42,104 bases of DNA, taken from Neisseria sp. GTDB taxonomy: Bacteria; Pseudomonadota; Gammaproteobacteria; Burkholderiales; Neisseriaceae. The notes under the pieces are model-generated. The model was not told the origin of the DNA and ran no database searches. It saw only the letters and a program-made list of their open reading frames with translations. The DNA lies in NCBI GenBank assembly GCA_030538415.1, contig JAUNTY010000021.1, positions 1-42,104 on the forward strand, in the 5' to 3' direction. The position numbers were made by a program, and so were the translations under genes. This document shows, piece by piece, positions 23,695 to 31,867 of the stretch (its first letter is position 1; each line of letters starts with the position of its first letter).

Positions 23695-24507
23695 GTGGCA
23701 AAAATCATTGTAGTCACCTCAGGCAAAGGCGGTGTGGGCAAAACCACCACCAGCGCCAGTATTGCTTCCGGCCTCGCCCTGCGCGGCCACAAAACCGCCG
23801 TTATCGATTTCGACGTGGGCTTGCGCAACCTCGACCTGATTATGGGTTGCGAGCGCCGTGTGGTGTATGACCTGATCAATGTGATTCACGGTGAAGCCAC
23901 CCTCAACCAGGCGCTGATCAAAGACAAACATTGTGACAATCTGTTCATCCTGCCCGCGTCGCAAACCCGCGACAAGGACGCGTTGTCACGCGACGGCGTG
24001 GAAAAAATCCTCAACGAGCTGACTGAAGAATTGGGCTTCGAATACGTGATTTGCGATTCGCCCGCCGGTATCGAGCAAGGCGCGCTGATGGCGCTTTATT
24101 TTGCCGACGAAGCCATCATCACCACCAACCCGGAAGTGTCGAGCGTACGCGATTCCGACCGTATTTTGGGTATTTTGCAGAGCAAAAGCCGCAAAGCCGA
24201 AAAAGGCGAAACCGTTAAAGAGCATCTACTGATTACCCGCTACTCGCCCGAGCGCGTGGAAAAAGGCGAAATGCTGTCGGTGCAGGACATTTGCGATATT
24301 CTGCGCATCCCGCTCATCGGTGTGATTCCCGAATCGCAAAACGTGTTGCAGGCCTCCAACTCGGGCTCGCCGGTGATTCATCAAAACGACGCCGTGGCCG
24401 CCGAAGCCTATAAAGACGTGATTGCGCGCCTGCTGGGCGAAAACCGCGAAATGCGTTTTCTCGATGCCGAGAAAAAAGGCTTTTTCAAACGTTTGTTCGG
24501 AGGTTAA
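23695..24507 (+). CDS. minD: Septum site-determining protein MinD
   Basis: Membrane-associated ParA-type ATPase (270 aa). The deviant Walker A motif KGGVGKTT covers residues 11-18, with the signature lysine at 11 and the phosphate-binding lysine at 16. DFDVGLRNLDLIMG and CDSPAGIEQGA follow. The C-terminal FFKRLFGG is the amphipathic membrane-targeting helix. The start is a GTG with AAAGGAAA upstream; an in-frame extension back into minC was rejected. It is 26 bp after minC and 3 bp before minE. Confidence 0.97.
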   Translation: MAKIIVVTSGKGGVGKTTTSASIASGLALRGHKTAVIDFDVGLRNLDLIMGCERRVVYDLINVIHGEATLNQALIKDKHCDNLFILPASQTRDKDALSRDGVEKILNELTEELGFEYVICDSPAGIEQGALMALYFADEAIITTNPEVSSVRDSDRILGILQSKSRKAEKGETVKEHLLITRYSPERVEKGEMLSVQDICDILRIPLIGVIPESQNVLQASNSGSPVIHQNDAVAAEAYKDVIARLLGENREMRFLDAEKKGFFKRLFGG

Positions 24508-24510
24508 GCC

Positions 24511-24771
24511 ATGTCGTTGATTGATTTGTTGTTTGGCAAAAAACAAAAAACCGCCGAAGTGGCACGCGACCGCCTGCAGATTATCATCGCGCAGGAGCGC
24601 GTCAAGGAGCAGGGGCCAGACTATCTGCCCACGCTGCAAAAAGAATTGCTGGAAGTGCTCTCGAAATATGTGCATGTGTCGATGGACGACATCCGCATTT
24701 CCCAGGAAAAGCAGGATGGCGTGGATGTGCTTGAGCTCAACATCACCCTGCCCGACCAGAAAAAGGCCTGA
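24511..24771 (+). CDS. minE: Cell division topological specificity factor MinE
   Basis: 86 aa. The N-terminal membrane and MinD-binding region reads [23 protein letters not shown]. The rest is the topological specificity domain, including [12 protein letters not shown] and LELNITLP. It drives MinD release and pole-to-pole oscillation. The start lies 3 bp after the minD stop codon, with GGAGG inside the end of minD, and oxyR follows 3 bp later. Confidence 0.97.
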   Translation: MSLIDLLFGKKQKTAEVARDRLQIIIAQERVKEQGPDYLPTLQKELLEVLSKYVHVSMDDIRISQEKQDGVDVLELNITLPDQKKA

Positions 24772-24774
24772 ACC

Positions 24775-25713
24775 ATGACCCTGACCGAATTGCGTTACAT
24801 CGTTGCCGTGGCGCAGGAGCGCCATTTCGGTCGCGCCGCCCAGCGCTGCTTTGTCAGCCAGCCGACGCTTTCCATCGCCATCAAAAAGCTGGAGGAAGAG
24901 CTGGCTGTGTCGCTGTTTGACCGCAGCAGCAACGAAGTGCTCACCACGGAGGCGGGCGAACGCATCGTGGCGCAAGCCCGTCGGGTATTGGAAGAAGCCG
25001 ACCTCATCAAGCATCTGGCCAATGAAGAGCAAAACGAGCTGGAGGGCGCGTTCAAGCTCGGCCTGATTTTTACTGTGGCGCCTTATCTGTTGCCCAAACT
25101 GATTGTGTCGCTGCGCAGCATTGCGCCGAAAATGCCGCTGATGCTGGAAGAAAACTATACCCACGTGCTCACCGAGTCGCTCAAGCGCGGCGAGTTGGAT
25201 GCCGTGGTGGTGGCCGAGCCTTACCAAGAGCCGGGCGTGGTGACCGAGCCGCTTTACGATGAACCGTTTTTCGTGATTGTGCCCAAAGGCCATCATTTTG
25301 AAGAGCTGGATGCCGTCACGCCGCAATGTCTGGCCGAAGAACAGGTATTGCTGCTGACTGAGGGCAACTGCATGCGCGACCAGGTGCTCGACAGTTGCTC
25401 CGAACTGGCTTCGAAACAGAAAATCCTCGGCCTCACCAACACCTTGCAGGGCAGCTCCATCAACACCATCCGCCACATGGTGGCCAGCGGTCTCGCCATC
25501 AGCGTGTTGCCCGCCACGGCGCTGACTGAAAACGACCATCTCTTGTTCAGCATCATTCCGTTTGAAGGTTCGGCGCCCCACCGCCGCGTGGTATTGGCCT
25601 ACCGCCGCAATTTCGTGCGCCCGAAAGCGCTGTCGGCCATCCGCAGCGCAGTATTGGCGTCGCAGCTCAACGGCGTTGCGTTTGTGCATGAAGAAGAAGC
25701 CGAGGCCGTCTGA
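24775..25713 (+). CDS. oxyR: Hydrogen peroxide sensor OxyR (LysR family)
   Basis: 312 aa. The N-terminal winged helix-turn-helix (about 1-60) includes ERHFGRAAQRCFVSQPTLS. The C-terminal sensor has the redox pair Cys199 and Cys208 in GNCMRDQVLDSC, at the same numbers as in E. coli OxyR, so disulfide sensing of peroxide should be intact. It is the fourth gene of the min operon; neisserial min operons are known to carry oxyR. Its last codons, GAG GCC GTC TGA, come from a DUS that supplies the stop codon. A DUS-hairpin terminator follows. Confidence 0.95.
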   Translation: MTLTELRYIVAVAQERHFGRAAQRCFVSQPTLSIAIKKLEEELAVSLFDRSSNEVLTTEAGERIVAQARRVLEEADLIKHLANEEQNELEGAFKLGLIFTVAPYLLPKLIVSLRSIAPKMPLMLEENYTHVLTESLKRGELDAVVVAEPYQEPGVVTEPLYDEPFFVIVPKGHHFEELDAVTPQCLAEEQVLLLTEGNCMRDQVLDSCSELASKQKILGLTNTLQGSSINTIRHMVASGLAISVLPATALTENDHLLFSIIPFEGSAPHRRVVLAYRRNFVRPKALSAIRSAVLASQLNGVAFVHEEEAEAV

Positions 25714-25728
25714 AAACCACCCTCAAAA

Positions 25729-25774
25729 CAAAGGCCGTCTGAAACCTTCCCGGGTTTCAGACGGCCTTTGTTTT
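25729..25774 (+). terminator. Terminator of the min-oxyR operon
   Basis: CAAAGGCCGTCTGAAACC (25729-25746) pairs with its exact inverse (25753-25770), followed by four T. It is a paired-DUS rho-independent terminator. Confidence 0.88.
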
Positions 25775-25828
25775 ATAGTGAAAAAACTTAATATCTGCTA
25801 CGGCGTTGCTGCGCCTGGCCGTACTATA
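25774..25828. mobile_element. Half Correia-type element (55 bp), second copy
   Basis: TATAGTGAAAAAACTTAAT at the left end and GCCGTACTATA at the right. The right 34 bp are identical to the inverted copy at 21905-21959. The terminal TATA is also the start of the next element. Confidence 0.8.
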
Positions 25829-25899
25829 GTCGAAGAAATTAGTTTCTGCTACGGCGTTGGCTCGCCTTGCCGTAGCAGAAACTAATTTCTTCGATTATA
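25825..25899. mobile_element. Palindromic Correia-type element (75 bp)
   Basis: TATAGTCGAAGAAATTAG at the left and TATAATCGAAGAAATTAG at the right (read inverted) continue into TTTCTGCTACGGC on both sides. The arms of about 31 bp are almost perfect around a centre with GTTGGCTCGCCTT. The transcript would fold into a long hairpin. It includes the terC stop codon. Confidence 0.88.
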
Positions 25900-26850
25900 C
25901 ATAATCGAAATCAGCACCGACGCCCCCAGGGCGCCAAACACCACCGACAACGAAATGCCGATGGGCACATGCACCCATTTCATGATCAGCATTTTGACGC
26001 CGATAAAGCTGAGCACGAATGCCAGCCCGAATTTCAAAAACACAAAACGATCGGCGATATCTGCCAGCAGGAAATACATCGCCCGCAGGCCGAGAATGGC
26101 GAAAATATTGGAAGTGAGCACGATAAACGGGTCGGTCGTGACCGCAAACACGGCCGGGATACTGTCTACCGCAAACACCACATCGCTCAGCTCGATCATC
26201 ACCAACACCAACAACAACGGCGTGGCAATACGTTTGCCGTTTTCCACGGTGAAAAATTTCTCGCCGTTGAAATCCCGGCTCACCGGCACATGTTTTTTCA
26301 ACCAGCCCAACAACTTGTTTTGCGATAAGTCTTCCGCCTCCTCTTCTCCGTGCGATTTAATCATTTTCACACCGGTATAGAGCAAGAAGGCACCGAAAAT
26401 ATACAGAATCCACTCAAATTCCCGTACCAGCACCGCCCCCACGAAAATCATCACCGTACGCAGCACAATGGCGCCGAGCACGCCGTACAGCAATACGCGG
26501 TGCTGATATTGCGGCGGCACCTTGAAATAGGAAAAGATCATCAGAAACACAAAAATATTGTCCACCGCCAGCGATTTTTCCAAAATATAGCCGGTGAAAA
26601 ACTCCAGCACTTTCTGCGAAGCCACCGCATGCCCGTAAGCCTGATTGTGCCCGAGCTCCCAATACAGCCAGCCCGCAAAAGCGCATGACACCGCCACCCA
26701 GACACAAGTCCATGTCAGTGCTTCTTTTACGCTGACTTTATGCGCGCCGTTTTTTTTCAACGTCAGCATGTCGATGCCGATCATCAGCAACACGGCAACA
26801 AAAAAGACGCCGTAAAATAACGGCGATCCGACGGAGGGGTGTTCGGTCAT
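25882..26850 (-). CDS. TerC-family integral membrane protein
   Basis: 322 aa with about eight or nine hydrophobic segments. The conserved acidic motifs EKSLAVDNIFVFLMIFSY and ELSDVVFAVDSIPAVFA mark the TerC/Alx family, whose members are linked to metal handling, especially manganese export, and tellurite resistance. The reading frame extends 78 bases upstream, but the start MTEHPSVGSP at 26850 has AAGGA and fits the family. The last residues (NRRN) and the stop codon lie inside a Correia-type repeat. It is convergent with the min-oxyR operon. The substrate cannot be fixed from sequence. Confidence 0.88.
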   Translation of the reverse strand: MTEHPSVGSPLFYGVFFVAVLLMIGIDMLTLKKNGAHKVSVKEALTWTCVWVAVSCAFAGWLYWELGHNQAYGHAVASQKVLEFFTGYILEKSLAVDNIFVFLMIFSYFKVPPQYQHRVLLYGVLGAIVLRTVMIFVGAVLVREFEWILYIFGAFLLYTGVKMIKSHGEEEAEDLSQNKLLGWLKKHVPVSRDFNGEKFFTVENGKRIATPLLLVLVMIELSDVVFAVDSIPAVFAVTTDPFIVLTSNIFAILGLRAMYFLLADIADRFVFLKFGLAFVLSFIGVKMLIMKWVHVPIGISLSVVFGALGASVLISIMYNRRN

Positions 26851-27013
26851 GCAAATTCCTTCATTGGCAACAAAAATAAAAGCGCCGCCCTGCGGCAAAA
26901 GCCCGACCTGTATGGCGGTGTGCGGCATGAAAAATATTCCGGCCGGCTACAACCAAACCGGCCGTTAATTTCATCGTGCATTTTACCTGATATATAACCT
27001 TTGAATTCCATAA

Positions 27014-27112
27014 TATAGTCGAAGAAATGAGTTTCTGCTACGGCGTTGGTTCGCCTTGTCGTACTATCTCCGGCTCGCCGCCTTATGTCAGAATCTAATT
27101 TCTCCGACTATA
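27014..27112. mobile_element. Correia-type element (99 bp)
   Basis: Ends TATAGTCGAAGAAATGAG and TATAGTCGGAGAAATTAG (right end read inverted). The core contains CTACGGCGTTGGTTCGCCTTG and GTACTATCTCCGGC. It belongs to the same end subtype as the copies at 5935, 25825 and 31374. Confidence 0.88.
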
Positions 27113-27203
27113 AGAACCATCCCGGCATTTTCTCGTCTTGCCGTACTGCGGTACTGTTTTCGGTTTGCTGCCTTGCATGAAATGCAAGCTTCTCAGCATT
27201 ATC

Positions 27204-27247
27204 AGCATTAGAGGCCGTCTGAAAGCTTTCAGACGGCCTCTAATGCT
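27204..27247 (-). terminator. 44-bp perfect palindrome with paired DUS
   Basis: AGCATTAGAGGCCGTCTGAAAG is followed immediately by its exact inverse, with no spacer. It lies 19 bp past the stop codon of the XRE-family gene and should terminate that transcript. Confidence 0.75.
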
Positions 27248-27265
27248 TGCACACGCCATATGCGT

Positions 27266-28168
27266 TTATTTTGCTATTGCTGCCGATGCTTCGGCTTGCT
27301 CCGACGCTGCATCCATGACAACATCCTGTTCGGGCAAATCGGCTTCGGGCGCAGGCTGCCGCGCCTCTGTCTCAACTTTTTTAGCAGGCTGCGGCAACCA
27401 GACCACCATTTCCCAGCCCGGCGAGCCGGGCACCGGGAAAGACATGCGTCCGAAGGTGCGGTCGCCCTTGGCGGTATGAAACACATAACGCAAACCGAGC
27501 TTGCTGACACGCTTATGGCGGCGCTTGCGATGCAGACGCTCAAATACCGGGCTGGTGCGGCAATGTTCTTCCACAAAGCGCGCCACGCTTTCGTCGTCTT
27601 GATGTGATTTGATGTGTTCGAAAAAGCGGCCCAGCCACAACACCACATGCTTTTCCCAGTTTTGCACAAACAGGCGGCTGTGCGGGTCGAGCAACAGATA
27701 ATCGATAAAATTGGTTTGCTGCACCTGCTTGCCCAGCCAATGGGTAAACAGGCGCGCGGCATTTTTGTTCCAACAGACGCGGTTCCACAAATGGTCGACC
27801 ACATAGGCCGGGTGATCCATGCCGTTGAGCAGCTTTTGCAGGTATTTCTGCAGCTGCTGCTGCGGCACTTCGCTCCAAGACACAGGCTGCCAGCCGGCCT
27901 GACGCAGCAGGACATCCTGCTCTTCGGCATTGAAGCACAAAATATTCAACACCCTGCGCAGCGGCTCTGTATCGCTTTCCCTGAACAAGCCCTGCTCCAG
28001 CCGCGCCAGCCAGCGCGTGCTCACCCCGCTGAGCACGGCCACTTCCTGCTGGCTCAGGCCGTTGCGGCGGCTGCCGACTTCGGGCAGCCCGACATCTGCC
28101 GCCTGCAATGCCAATCTTTGCTGCTTTACCGCCTCTCCCAATTGTTTTAAATTAATTGATTCCGACAT
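27266..28168 (-). CDS. XRE-family regulator with MmyB-like ligand-binding domain
   Basis: 300 aa. The N-terminal helix-turn-helix (about 35-75) reads GLSQQEVAVLSGVSTRWLARLEQG. The central region (about 95-260) with PAYVVDHLWNRVCWNKNAARLF and HCRTSPVFERL matches the MmyB-like domain found in many bacterial regulators. The C-terminal 45 residues are rich in Ala, Glu and Pro and look disordered. Targets and ligand are unknown. It is single and flanked by repeats. The ribosome-binding site is weak. Confidence 0.82.
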   Translation of the reverse strand: MSESINLKQLGEAVKQQRLALQAADVGLPEVGSRRNGLSQQEVAVLSGVSTRWLARLEQGLFRESDTEPLRRVLNILCFNAEEQDVLLRQAGWQPVSWSEVPQQQLQKYLQKLLNGMDHPAYVVDHLWNRVCWNKNAARLFTHWLGKQVQQTNFIDYLLLDPHSRLFVQNWEKHVVLWLGRFFEHIKSHQDDESVARFVEEHCRTSPVFERLHRKRRHKRVSKLGLRYVFHTAKGDRTFGRMSFPVPGSPGWEMVVWLPQPAKKVETEARQPAPEADLPEQDVVMDAASEQAEASAAIAK

Positions 28169-28357
28169 GAATGATTTGCTTTCAGATTTGTTGTTTTTCT
28201 GTGTTTTCGTTTGAATTGCTGCTTATTTGTCACAATTCGGACACAATTAAAACATATTTACATCATCAGGCAAACACGGCGGATTAATCAAAAAGAATTA
28301 GTTTTGATAAATCAAACGGGTATTGTTGCTGTTTTACATTCATGACAATCATGGTCG

Positions 28358-28804
28358 TCACCAGCCGACATAAAACATTGTTTTGGCCAGCAACACGATT
28401 AAAATCATGTGCAGCAACACGGCAATATGAATATATTTCGACCAACCCGCCGTCAGCGTGCCGCGACGCATTTTGGTCACAGCGATGATGAAATGCACCA
28501 ACACGCTGAACGCCAGCAATACTTTCAGGCTCAGTTGCGTATTGAATGCATTGGCTAATGGGTGGGCAAATGCCGCCGCATAACGATGGGCCATAGCGAG
28601 GCCGGACAAAAACAGGCCGCCGACAATCCACGGCATCACACGGGTGGCGCGGTAAGACAAAGCTTTCTCCACTTCCCGCCGCGATTCCCGCGATACGCGC
28701 CTGGTATGGATAACCGACAGCACCAGCGTTTCAAAAAACACGCCGCCGACAAAAGCAATGGCGCAAAACAAATGAATGATGTGGGCAATGGTGTATACGC
28801 TCAT
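28358..28804 (-). CDS. Small four-helix inner-membrane protein (CopD-like)
   Basis: 148 aa with four predicted membrane helices (about 5-30, 55-75, 88-110, 122-145). His residues in TIAHIIHLFCAIAF, MAHRYAAAFAHP and YIHIAVLLHM are placed to bind haem or metal. The pattern resembles the CopD or DUF2269-like membrane families, but I cannot assign it firmly. GGAG lies directly against the ATG, which is too close for a good ribosome-binding site. It is divergent from the glycine-zipper lipoprotein gene. Confidence 0.7.
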   Translation of the reverse strand: MSVYTIAHIIHLFCAIAFVGGVFFETLVLSVIHTRRVSRESRREVEKALSYRATRVMPWIVGGLFLSGLAMAHRYAAAFAHPLANAFNTQLSLKVLLAFSVLVHFIIAVTKMRRGTLTAGWSKYIHIAVLLHMILIVLLAKTMFYVGW

Positions 28805-28833
28805 CTCCGGCTTTCAGGAACTTATCTTTAGTT

Positions 28834-28862
28834 TTAACTGTCTTTACTTGCATTAATATACC
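28834..28862 (+). promoter_or_regulatory. Candidate promoter of the glycine-zipper lipoprotein gene
   Basis: TTAACT (28834-28839), a 17-bp spacer and TATACC (28857-28862) lie about 70 bp before the start codon. The match is moderate. Confidence 0.4.
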
Positions 28863-28934
28863 ATTAAGTACGACTGTGCCATACTGAATATACACAGTTT
28901 GTTCCAAACCATTCTATCCATCTGGAGACACAAC

Positions 28935-29141
28935 ATGAAATCTGTAATCGCAAAAACCGTTGCCCTGCTGATAATTGCAGGCTCACTGACCGCATGTGGA
29001 AACATGAGCCGCACCCAACGCAACGCCGCTACCGGCGCCGTGGTCGGCGGCGTGGCCGGCAACCTGATTGGCGGCGACACCGGCTCTACGCTGGGCGGCG
29101 CGGCTTTGGGCGGCGTAATCGGCAGCCAAATCAACCGCTAA
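28935..29141 (+). CDS. Glycine-zipper lipoprotein (OsmB/SlyB-like)
   Basis: 68 aa. The signal peptide ends in the lipobox SLTAC, so the Cys near residue 18 should be lipidated. The mature part is a glycine zipper, AATGAVVGGVAGNLIGGDTG then STLGGAALGGVIGSQI, typical of the 2TM glycine-zipper domain. Such small envelope lipoproteins are often stress-induced. TCTGGAGACACAAC gives a good ribosome-binding site. A DUS-hairpin terminator follows. Confidence 0.88.
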   Translation: MKSVIAKTVALLIIAGSLTACGNMSRTQRNAATGAVVGGVAGNLIGGDTGSTLGGAALGGVIGSQINR

Positions 29142-29160
29142 TCCGCTGGTTGCCTGCAAC

Positions 29161-29199
29161 AACAAAGGCCGTCTGAGCGCTTTCAGACGGCCTTTGTTT
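29161..29199 (+). terminator. Paired-DUS terminator
   Basis: AACAAAGGCCGTCTGA (29161-29176) pairs with TCAGACGGCCTTTGTT (29183-29198) around six bases. It lies 20 bp after the lipoprotein stop codon. Confidence 0.85.
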
Positions 29200-29314
29200 A
29201 TATGTTTATATCCGGTTGTATGCCTGACATTTTTCCGCTTTGATGCAAGCGTTCAGAGACATCGTCTGGCATGCCGCAGCTCAAGCTCAAAATATCGGAC
29301 AACGACCTATCCTG

Positions 29315-30649
29315 TCACCCCCTACCCGGCGGTGGCGGTACTTGTTTGAACACCACGGCAAACTCGCTGCCCCCGCCCACTTCGCTGTTGATTTCCAGCA
29401 TGGTGTGGTGTTCGGCCAGGGCATGTTTCACAATCGCCAAGCCCAGCCCGGTGCCACCACTCTGGCGGCTGCGGCCTTTGTCGACGCGATAGAAACGCTC
29501 GGTCAGGTGCGGAATATGTTCGGCGGCAATGCCCGGGCCGTTGTCTTTGACGGCAAACCGCAGCGGCTGCATCATGAACATATTGTCAGAAGGCATGGCC
29601 TTCAGGCTGATTTCAATCTCACCGCCCTCCGGCGTGTAGCGCACGGCGTTGAATACCAGATTGCTGAGGGCATTGTATAAATCGGTATAAACGCCGCTTA
29701 TCCACAAATCGGGGCTGATGTCGGTGCGGATGGTGTGTTTTCCGGCAGAAAGTGTTTCTCCGTCTTCCGACAGCAGCTCGACCAATGAGGACAAATCCAC
29801 CGGCGTATGCTCGTTTTCCCGCCCCGATTCCAGCCGCGACAGGGTCAGCAAATCAGCCAGCAGCGACTGCATGCGCACGCCTTCTTTCTGCATCATGCCG
29901 ATAAACTGGCGGGTTTGCTCGGGCGGCAGCGCAGGCATGTCGGCCATGGTTTCCAGAAAGCCGTTGATGACGGTCAGCGGCGTACGCAATTCGTGCGACA
30001 CATTGGCCACAAATGCTGTACGCATATTATTCAGCTGCTCGGCTTCACTGATGTCTCGGGTAATCAGCAACTCCTCATCGGTTTGGAACGGTGAGCGCGT
30101 AATCAGCAGTGTGCGCTCGGTCACACCGCCGTTTTTCGGTATGGACAGCTTGATTTCTTCGGTATTTTCCAACGGCTTACCCAAAAATTCTAAAAACTCC
30201 GGGCGGCGCACCACATTACACAAGATGCTGTTCCAGTCGTTTTGCGGGTCGAGATTGAGATGTTTCACCGCCAGCCCGTTCATCCAACTGATGCGCCCGT
30301 TTTTATCCAGAATGACGATACCGTTGGGCAACACTTCGGCGGCGCGGTAAAAGCGCTGCAAGGCCGAACCCAGTTTTTGTTTGCGCTTTTTGCGGCTTTT
30401 GGCCTGTAATAACAAAGCATCGAAAATGCCGGACCACATGCCTTTCACCTGCGGCACCCGGTTAATCTTGGGCGATTCCAGCCAGGCGGCCAGCTTGAAA
30501 ATCTGGCACAGATGCCATGCCAGCCACGCGCCCAAACACAGCGACAGCGCTGCCAGACAGCCTGTTACGCCGGCCACCGCATAGCCAAACAGCGCCATCA
30601 TGGCGCTGGTAAACAAACCGCTGAGAATATGCCGCCACACAAAGCCCAT
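29315..30649 (-). CDS. phoR: PhoR-type sensor histidine kinase
   Basis: 444 aa. Two N-terminal membrane segments (about 7-30 and 31-55) have almost no periplasmic loop, as in PhoR. A PAS domain spans about 100-200 (NGIVILDKNGRISWMN). His219 in VSHELRTPLTVING is the phosphorylated residue. The ATPase domain has NLVFNAVRYTPEGG (N box), VKDNGPGIA (G1) and GGTGLGLAIVKHAL (G2). It starts 2 bp after phoB and should sense phosphate limitation through the Pst system, which is not in this window. Confidence 0.9.
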   Translation of the reverse strand: MGFVWRHILSGLFTSAMMALFGYAVAGVTGCLAALSLCLGAWLAWHLCQIFKLAAWLESPKINRVPQVKGMWSGIFDALLLQAKSRKKRKQKLGSALQRFYRAAEVLPNGIVILDKNGRISWMNGLAVKHLNLDPQNDWNSILCNVVRRPEFLEFLGKPLENTEEIKLSIPKNGGVTERTLLITRSPFQTDEELLITRDISEAEQLNNMRTAFVANVSHELRTPLTVINGFLETMADMPALPPEQTRQFIGMMQKEGVRMQSLLADLLTLSRLESGRENEHTPVDLSSLVELLSEDGETLSAGKHTIRTDISPDLWISGVYTDLYNALSNLVFNAVRYTPEGGEIEISLKAMPSDNMFMMQPLRFAVKDNGPGIAAEHIPHLTERFYRVDKGRSRQSGGTGLGLAIVKHALAEHHTMLEINSEVGGGSEFAVVFKQVPPPPGRG

Positions 30650-30651
30650 AT

Positions 30652-31350
30652 TCAGGCGGCCTCTTTATGCGAGAAGCGGTAGCCCGCACCGCGCACAGTC
30701 TGGATAAAACGGTCGAAGCCGGTGGGCTCGAGGGCGCGGCGCAGGCGGCGGATGTGGACGTCTACTGTGCGCTCTTCTACGAATACGTGGTCGCCCCACA
30801 CCAAATCCAGCAGCTGGCGGCGGCTGTATACGCGCTCGGGATGAGTCATGAAAAAGTGCAGCAGCTTGAATTCGGTCGGGCCGAAGTTGACGGCCTGGCC
30901 GTTGCCGTAAACGCGTTGCTCGACAGGATTGAGCACCAGCCCTTTCACATCAATGATTTCAGCCGTTTTTTGCGGCGCGCGCCGACGCAACAGCGCATTG
31001 ATGCGCGCCACCAGCTCACGCGGCGAAAACGGTTTGGTCAGGTAATCGTCGGCGCCCTGATTGAGACCGGTTTCTTTGTCGGTGTCTTCGCTACGGGCAG
31101 TCAGCAGAATAATCGGCAAATCTTTGCTGCGCTCTTCCTGACGCAATTGCTTGGCCAGCTGCACGCCCGACTGGCCGGGCAGCATCCAGTCAAGCAACAC
31201 CACATCAGGCAGGGCTTCCGCCAGCTGGGGTTTGGCTTCTTCCACGCTCAGCGCCGAGGCCACTTCAAAACCTGCCTGCTCCAATGTAAAACGAATCAGC
31301 GCCTGAATGGACTCTTCATCTTCCACCACCAGCACACGCACTTTTGCCAT
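30652..31350 (-). CDS. phoB: PhoB-type response regulator
   Basis: 232 aa. The receiver domain has the acidic pair Glu10/Asp11/Glu12, the phospho-acceptor Asp54 in LLDWMLPGQSG, and the TKPF lysine motif. The C-terminal OmpR/PhoB winged helix includes FKLLHFFMTHPERVYSRRQLL and RTVDVHIRRLRRAL. The frame extends 63 bases further upstream into a Correia-type repeat; the start MAKVRVLVVEDEES at 31350 has GGAG and matches the family. It forms an operon with phoR. Confidence 0.92.
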   Translation of the reverse strand: MAKVRVLVVEDEESIQALIRFTLEQAGFEVASALSVEEAKPQLAEALPDVVLLDWMLPGQSGVQLAKQLRQEERSKDLPIILLTARSEDTDKETGLNQGADDYLTKPFSPRELVARINALLRRRAPQKTAEIIDVKGLVLNPVEQRVYGNGQAVNFGPTEFKLLHFFMTHPERVYSRRQLLDLVWGDHVFVEERTVDVHIRRLRRALEPTGFDRFIQTVRGAGYRFSHKEAA

Positions 31351-31373
31351 GTTGGGTTTCTCCGTTGGTTTGA

Positions 31374-31445
31374 TATAGCCGGAGAAATTAGATTCTGATA
31401 CAAGGCGAGCCAACGCCGTAGCAGAAACTCATTTCTTCGACTATA
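31374..31445. mobile_element. Correia-type element upstream of phoB (72 bp)
   Basis: Ends TATAGCCGGAGAAATTAG and TATAGTCGAAGAAATGAG (right end read inverted). The core CAAGGCGAGCCAACGCCGTAG is in the opposite orientation to the copy at 5935. It lies 24 bp before the phoB start codon, so the phoB promoter must be inside it or beyond it. Confidence 0.88.
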
Positions 31446-31831
31446 GATTTTTACTGTATCTGAACCTGTGTGACAAGCATAACGCGTTGGTATGACGCCA
31501 ATGTGACACTTCTGTGCTTTTGTGACGTTTTGTTGAATGTTTTGTTGCATGGCTGGCGGGAGTGATGAATGGGCGGCTGGGCTGCAGCGGACAGAGGCAA
31601 ACCTTGAAGCTTGCTGCTCTTTCCCCCGTATCCAATACGGTGCAGGCTCTCACCCTCTCTTACGGGAGAGGGGATTCGGGTTTCAGGCCGTCTGAAAGCT
31701 TTCTGATGCTTTTGATACTGATGCCCGCCCAACGATAAAAACACAATCCTTTTATTACGTCTGCGACTTATTGCACCTACGCCCCTCGGCAGTCTGGTTC
31801 CCTCTTCTGAGGGAGAGGGCAGCTTTACACG

Positions 31832-31867
31832 TTGTGCCGGTTGTGCCGGTTGTGCCGGCTGTGTCGG
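31832..31867. repeat. 9-bp tandem repeat
   Basis: TTGTGCCGG occurs three times in a row (31832-31858), followed by the variant CTGTGTCGG. The unit is a multiple of three, but no gene is credible here. Confidence 0.85.

Larger units (their letters stand above)
26929..27265. other. Intergenic region with repeats
   Basis: No gene is seen. It carries a Correia-type element (27014-27112), a degraded Correia-like tract with GGTTTGCTGCCTTGCATG (about 27138-27180), and a 44-bp palindrome that ends the XRE-family gene. The terC-proximal part contains a GGCCGG-rich inverted repeat and no clear promoter. Confidence 0.75.

Noticed and set aside
26851-27000. Possible manganese riboswitch (yybP-ykoY) upstream of the TerC gene
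   Set aside because: The conserved GGGGAGUAG and CGAGAC-like segments could not be found. Only a weak GCCGC/GCGGC hairpin followed by T-rich sequence is visible.
31351-31413. Longer PhoB start giving MARLVSESN... at the N-terminus
   Set aside because: The extension is encoded by the Correia-type repeat and begins at a non-ATG codon; the ATG at 31350 has GGAG and the family N-terminus.
31641-31680. CRISPR-like spacing of repeats in the phoB-proB gap
   Set aside because: Repeats are few, differ in sequence and lack regular spacers; no cas genes are present.
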